DNA of 64,000 nucleotides from Stappia sp. 28M-7 (GTDB lineage Bacteria; Pseudomonadota; Alphaproteobacteria; Rhizobiales; Stappiaceae): NCBI RefSeq assembly GCF_014252955.1, contig NZ_JACMIA010000001.1, positions 1,426,001 to 1,490,000 of the forward strand, read 5' to 3'. Shown piece by piece: positions 60,604 to 64,000 of this stretch (position 1 is its first letter; each line of letters starts with the position of its first letter). The notes under the pieces were generated by a model. It saw only the letters and a program-made list of their open reading frames with translations, ran no database searches and was not told where the DNA came from. The position numbers and the translations under genes were made by a program.

Positions 60604-62412
60604 TTCTTCCTCGGCCAGCATCTCCAGCTCCAGCCAGGTGTCCTCGGCTTCCGCAAGCTTGGTCTGAAGTTCCGTCAGTTTGGCCATCAGGGTGTCGAAG
60701 CGTTTCGGGTCGCGGGCATAGAGGTTCTGGTCCTCCAGCTCGCCCTGCAGCTTGCCGATCTCCTTGCCCAGCTTCTCGATCTCCTTCGGCAGCGTCTTCA
60801 GCTGGTGCTGCTGGGTGAAGCTCAGGCGCGATTTCTTCTTCGGCCGCTCCGCCGCGGGCTTCTCCTTCGCCGCCGCCGGCTTGGCACCGCCCGCATCGCT
60901 TGCGCCCTTGCGCGCCGAGACGCCTTCGCCGCGCTGCGCCACCATGTCGGAATAGCCGCCGGCATATTCGCGCCACAGCCCGTCGCCCTCGGCAAAGACC
61001 GTCGACGTCGCCACCCGGTCGAGGAAGTCGCGGTCGTGGCTGACCAGCAGCACGGTGCCCGGATAGTCGGACAGCATCTCCTGCAGGAGATCCAGCGTCT
61101 CCAGGTCGAGATCGTTGGTTGGCTCGTCGAGCACCAGGAGGTTCGACGAGCGGGCAAGCGCCCGCGCCAGCATCAACCGGCCGCGCTCGCCGCCCGACAG
61201 CGCAGCAACCGGCGTGCGTGCCTGCTCCGGCGCGAACAGGAAGTCCTTCATGTAGGAGACGACGTGGCGCGGCCCGTCCGGCAGCATCACCGTGTCGCCG
61301 CCGCTGCCCGTCAGCACTTCGGCGACGGTCTCGTCGTCCTTCAGCGTCTCGCGCGACTGGTCCATGGTCACCATGGTCAGCGACGAGCCGAGGATCACCT
61401 CGCCGCTGTCGGGCTGCAGTTCGCCGGTCAGCAGCTTCAAGAGCGTCGTCTTGCCCGCGCCGTTGGCGCCGACAAGGCCGACCCGGTCGCCGCGCAGGAT
61501 GCGGGTGGAGAAGTCCTTCACCACCGGCCCGTTGCCGTAGTCCTTGGAGATGCCGCGCGCCTCGATCACCCGCTTGCCGGAAACCTCCGTCTCGCCGACC
61601 GTCAGCTTGACGGTGCCCTGCGGCCCGCGATGGTCCTTCTTCTGCGCGCGCAGGTCGGCGAGCTCGCGCACGCGGCGCATGTTGCGCTTGCGCCGGGCGG
61701 TGACGCCGTAGGTCATCCAGTGCTCCTCGCGCTTGATCTTCTGCGCGAGTTTCTGCTGGTCGCGTTCCTCCTGCTCGAACACCTCGTCGCGCCAGGCCTC
61801 GAAATGGGCGAAGCCCTTGTCGAGCCTGCGCGCGATGCCCCGGTCGATCCACACGGTGGCGCGGGTGAGGTCGGCGAGGAACCGCCGGTCGTGGCTGATC
61901 AGCACGATGGCCGAGCGCATCGAGGCGAGTTCGCTCTCAAGCCATTCGATGGCCGGAAGGTCCAGATGGTTCGTCGGTTCGTCGAGCAGCAGGATGTCCG
62001 GCTCCGGCGCCAGCGTGCGGGCGAGCGCCGCCCGGCGCTTCTCGCCGCCCGACAGCCGTCCCGGCTCCTCGCGGCCGGTCAGGCCGAGCACGTCCAGAAG
62101 GTATTGCGCACGGTACGGGTCGTCCCCCGGCGCCAGCCCGCCGCTCGCATAGTCGAGCACGGTGGCATAGGCGGACAGGTCCGGCTCCTGCGGCAGGTAG
62201 CGGATCGTTCGCCCCGGCTGCACGAAGCGCTCGCCGTGATCGGCCTCCACCAGCCCGGCGGCGATCTTCAGCAGCGTCGACTTGCCCGAGCCGTTGCGAC
62301 CGACGAGGCCGATGCGATCGCCCTCGCCGACCTGCAGCTCGGCCGAGGTGAGGAGCGGCGTGCCGCCGAAGGTCAGGGCGATGTCGCGAAGATGGAGAAG
62401 GGGAGGGGCCAT
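60592..62412 (-). CDS. uup: ABC-F family ATPase, Uup type
   Basis: This 606-residue protein has two ABC domains and no membrane segment. The first has GRNGSGKST, LSGGEKRR and LLLDEPTNHLD. The second has GANGAGKTT, LSGGERGR and VLDEPTNDLDLETL, the last typical of Uup. A charged coiled-coil tail follows from about residue 530. ABC-F proteins act on the ribosome, and Uup is also tied to transposon excision and branched DNA. The start at 62412 is chosen because the ABC domain begins about six residues later; the frame is open further upstream but the extension has no similarity and runs into the GntR gene. Confidence 0.92.
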   Translation of the reverse strand: MAPPLLHLRDIALTFGGTPLLTSAELQVGEGDRIGLVGRNGSGKSTLLKIAAGLVEADHGERFVQPGRTIRYLPQEPDLSAYATVLDYASGGLAPGDDPYRAQYLLDVLGLTGREEPGRLSGGEKRRAALARTLAPEPDILLLDEPTNHLDLPAIEWLESELASMRSAIVLISHDRRFLADLTRATVWIDRGIARRLDKGFAHFEAWRDEVFEQEERDQQKLAQKIKREEHWMTYGVTARRKRNMRRVRELADLRAQKKDHRGPQGTVKLTVGETEVSGKRVIEARGISKDYGNGPVVKDFSTRILRGDRVGLVGANGAGKTTLLKLLTGELQPDSGEVILGSSLTMVTMDQSRETLKDDETVAEVLTGSGGDTVMLPDGPRHVVSYMKDFLFAPEQARTPVAALSGGERGRLMLARALARSSNLLVLDEPTNDLDLETLDLLQEMLSDYPGTVLLVSHDRDFLDRVATSTVFAEGDGLWREYAGGYSDMVAQRGEGVSARKGASDAGGAKPAAAKEKPAAERPKKKSRLSFTQQHQLKTLPKEIEKLGKEIGKLQGELEDQNLYARDPKRFDTLMAKLTELQTKLAEAEDTWLELEMLAEEEGAD

Positions 62413-62528
62413 GTGCGTCCGGGTCGGGGTTGTGTCGGAAAATCGGTATGGGCGCGCGTCAGCGACCTGCGGCCGCGCTGCGTCAACTGCTGCGCGGCTC
62501 GGCACCGTCCTAGGACGGAAAGCCTGTC

Positions 62529-63269
62529 TCAGTCCAGAGCCTTCACCCGGGTCAGCAGGGCGCGGGTCAGTGCCATCAGCTTGCGCATCTCCTCGCGCGC
62601 CCGCTCCGGCTCGCGCGCCTCGACGGCGTCCAGCACGCGGGCATGCTGGCCGAGCGCGATTGGGTCGCTGACGCCCGGATCGGAGCTGATGCGGATCGAG
62701 GCCCGCAGCGCGTTCTCGATGCAGGCGCCGAGGCCGGACAGCAGCGCGTTGCCGCCGGCCGCCAGCAGCAGCCGGTGAAAGCGCACATCCGCGTCCTGGG
62801 TCGCCGGTGTGCGGTTGCCGTCGGCGATGCCCATGGCGTCCAGCGCCTCGCGCATGGCGGCGATGGTCTCGGCGTCGGCGTTCTGCGCGGCAAGGGCCGC
62901 GGCCTCCGGCTCCACCATCTCGCGGATGGCGACCAGCTCGGCCAGCAGCTGGCTCTGCGGCACCACCTTCTGCCGCCAGGCCAGCATCTGGTCGTCGAGG
63001 AAGTTCCAATGGACTTCCGGGCGCACGCTGGTGCCGTGCTTGGGCCGCGAGGTGATCAGCCCCTTGCCGACCAGGATCTGCAGCGCCTCGCGCAGGCAGG
63101 TGCGGCTGACGCCGAGGCTGCCCAGCAGTTCGGCTTCCGTCGGCAGGGTCGCGCCGGGCTGGTAGGTGCCGTCGAGAATGCGCAGGGCGAGCGTCTCCGC
63201 CACTGCCGACTTGAGGTTGCCGCGCATCGGCTGGGATGCGACCGGCAGGCTGGTCTTGTCTTTCTGCAT
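62529..63269 (-). CDS. GntR-family (FadR/FCD subfamily) transcriptional regulator
   Basis: This 246-residue protein has a winged helix-turn-helix at about residues 18-85 (ALRILDGTYQPGATLPTEAE, then LGVSRTCLREALQIL). An all-helical FCD effector domain follows, with metal/ligand-type residues in VRFHRLLLAAGG and LGQHARVLDAV. Such regulators usually sense small carboxylates or sugar acids and repress adjacent catabolic genes. None is visible in the window, so the target is unknown. It is divergent from the L,D-transpeptidase gene across 252 bases in which I see no gene. Confidence 0.92.
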   Translation of the reverse strand: MQKDKTSLPVASQPMRGNLKSAVAETLALRILDGTYQPGATLPTEAELLGSLGVSRTCLREALQILVGKGLITSRPKHGTSVRPEVHWNFLDDQMLAWRQKVVPQSQLLAELVAIREMVEPEAAALAAQNADAETIAAMREALDAMGIADGNRTPATQDADVRFHRLLLAAGGNALLSGLGACIENALRASIRISSDPGVSDPIALGQHARVLDAVEAREPERAREEMRKLMALTRALLTRVKALD

Positions 63270-63521
63270 TGTCCCGGTGGGGCTTGTGCTTCGCCGTCTA
63301 TGCCTTCGGCTATTGCACCGGCCAAATCAAGAGAAAGCGCCGAATTTGGTCGCAGGAGGGTACTAACCCGTATGCCGACGGGCATTCTCGCGCGAATTTT
63401 ATCGAATCTTGGCGCTGCGTTGCGCGCCTGCACTCGCGCGCGGCACGCTGATCGGATATTGAGGCGATAGCATCGCGAGGGGGCAAGGCGAGGCACCAGA
63501 CGGGAGCATGGATTGACCAGC

Positions 63522-64000
63522 ATGGACGCCGATACCAAAGACATTCGCCAGATCGCTAGCGCGGCCGAAGGGCCGCTGCGGCTCAGCCGGCGTGCACTCA
63601 TCATCGGCGCCCCGCTGGTGCTGGCGGCCTGCCAGAGCTCGGGCATCGCCACCACCGGTGCCGCCGTCACGCCGGCGGTCGTCAAGGGTCCGCCGCTGCC
63701 GGGCGAGGATTTCGACTACGCCTCGGCCTATGCGGCGGTGACCGACTACGACTTCAAGGTTCCTGCGCTCCCCTACAAGAAGTTCGATCGCAAGTACTGG
63801 CGCCAGGTCGTCGATTACGACAGCCGCCATCCGGCCGGCACCATCATCGTCGACCCTTACGGCAAGTTCCTGTACTGGACGTTGCCGGGCGGCAAGGCGC
63901 TGCGCTACGGCATCGGTGTCGGCAAGGCCGGCTTCGCCTGGTCGGGCGATGCCAAGGTCCGCGTCAAGCGCGTGTGGCCGCTCTGGCGCCCTCCTCGGGA
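63522..64000 (+). CDS. L,D-transpeptidase (YkuD family) lipoprotein, 3' end outside window
   Basis: The 159 visible residues begin with a twin-Arg-like segment (LSRRALIIG) and a hydrophobic stretch ending in a lipobox, LAAC, with Cys37 (codon 63630-63632), so export and lipidation are likely. The part that follows has the YkuD entry pattern (HPAGTIIVDPYGKFLYW, then YGIGVGKAGFAWSG, then WPLWRPP). It is typical of the alphaproteobacterial ErfK/YbiS proteins that form 3-3 peptidoglycan cross-links or attach proteins. The catalytic HxxxxxxSHGC-type motif lies beyond the edge. ATG 63522 is used because an earlier ATG at 63508 meets a stop at once. Confidence 0.88.
   Translation, partial: MDADTKDIRQIASAAEGPLRLSRRALIIGAPLVLAACQSSGIATTGAAVTPAVVKGPPLPGEDFDYASAYAAVTDYDFKVPALPYKKFDRKYWRQVVDYDSRHPAGTIIVDPYGKFLYWTLPGGKALRYGIGVGKAGFAWSGDAKVRVKRVWPLWRPPR

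Noticed and set aside
62413-63009. N-terminal extension of the ABC-F frame
   Set aside because: The extension overlaps the GntR regulator on the same strand in another frame and has no ABC-type sequence. The ATG at 62412 gives the normal family length.
1-64000. Search for tRNA genes, CRISPR arrays, insertion sequences, integrases and phage genes
   Set aside because: None was recognisable by eye. The only clear DNA repeats are the tandem ACP segments and conserved KS/ACP coding motifs.

Overview
The window is high-GC DNA with the dense, ATGA-coupled gene organisation of an alphaproteobacterium. The best fit is a marine Stappiaceae member (Stappia/Labrenzia/Roseibium group), because two thirds of it is a trans-AT polyketide assembly line of the kind described for sesbanimides in Stappia indica and Labrenzia aggregata. 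That taxonomic guess rests on recognising families, not on a search.

Bases 1-44429 are the 3' part of a trans-acyltransferase PKS/NRPS gene cluster on the + strand. It holds the end of a fused malonyl acyltransferase/PfaD-type enoylreductase (1-2069), a 6903-residue PKS (2066-22777), a flavin monooxygenase (22774-24108) and a 6773-residue PKS/NRPS (24108-44429). Each start overlaps the preceding stop, so the four genes look translationally coupled. Eleven ketosynthases are present and no module has its own acyltransferase. PKS 1 reads KS-DH-KR-ACP, KS-B(DH-like)-ACP, KS-KR-ACP, KS-[dead ACP]-cMT-ACP, KS-ECH*-ECH-ACP-ACP, KS-DH*. PKS 2 completes the split module with an N-terminal ACP and continues KS-DH-KR-ACP, KS-DH-ACP, KS-DH-ACP, KS-KR-ACP, KS0-ACP, C-A-PCP-TE. 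The first two modules of PKS 1 match the glutarimide-forming pair of other glutarimide polyketide synthases. Module 4 should add an alpha-methyl and module 5 a beta-branch (both ACPs carry the Trp flag). PKS 2 and the monooxygenase resemble the back half shared by sesbanimide (SbnQ) and pederin-type (PedH/PedG) pathways. Amidotransferase, starter ACP and HMG-synthase genes are not in the window and would be expected to the left of base 1.

The cluster stops abruptly at 44429 and ordinary chromosome follows. There is an SPFH/prohibitin-like protein coupled to a membrane-tethered solute-binding protein and a small membrane protein (44573-47038). Two DUF697-like membrane proteins follow, the second overlapping a ParA-type ATPase (47247-49453, minus strand). 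Next are two tail-to-tail overlapping glycosyltransferase-type genes (49660-52405), a DUF2585 membrane protein, release factor 3 (prfC), a Nudix hydrolase, a PiT phosphate transporter and a DUF2157/GDYXXLXY membrane pair.

Bases 59281-60560 are a compact nitric-oxide response operon: a palindromic operator, NsrR, a group III truncated haemoglobin, a 77-residue membrane protein and an unlisted-size 39-residue membrane peptide gene. A bidirectional hairpin separates it from a Uup-type ABC-F ATPase on the minus strand. A FadR-type GntR regulator and the start of an L,D-transpeptidase lipoprotein close the window. No gene-free stretch exceeds about 260 bases. I saw no tRNA, rRNA, CRISPR array, insertion sequence or phage gene.
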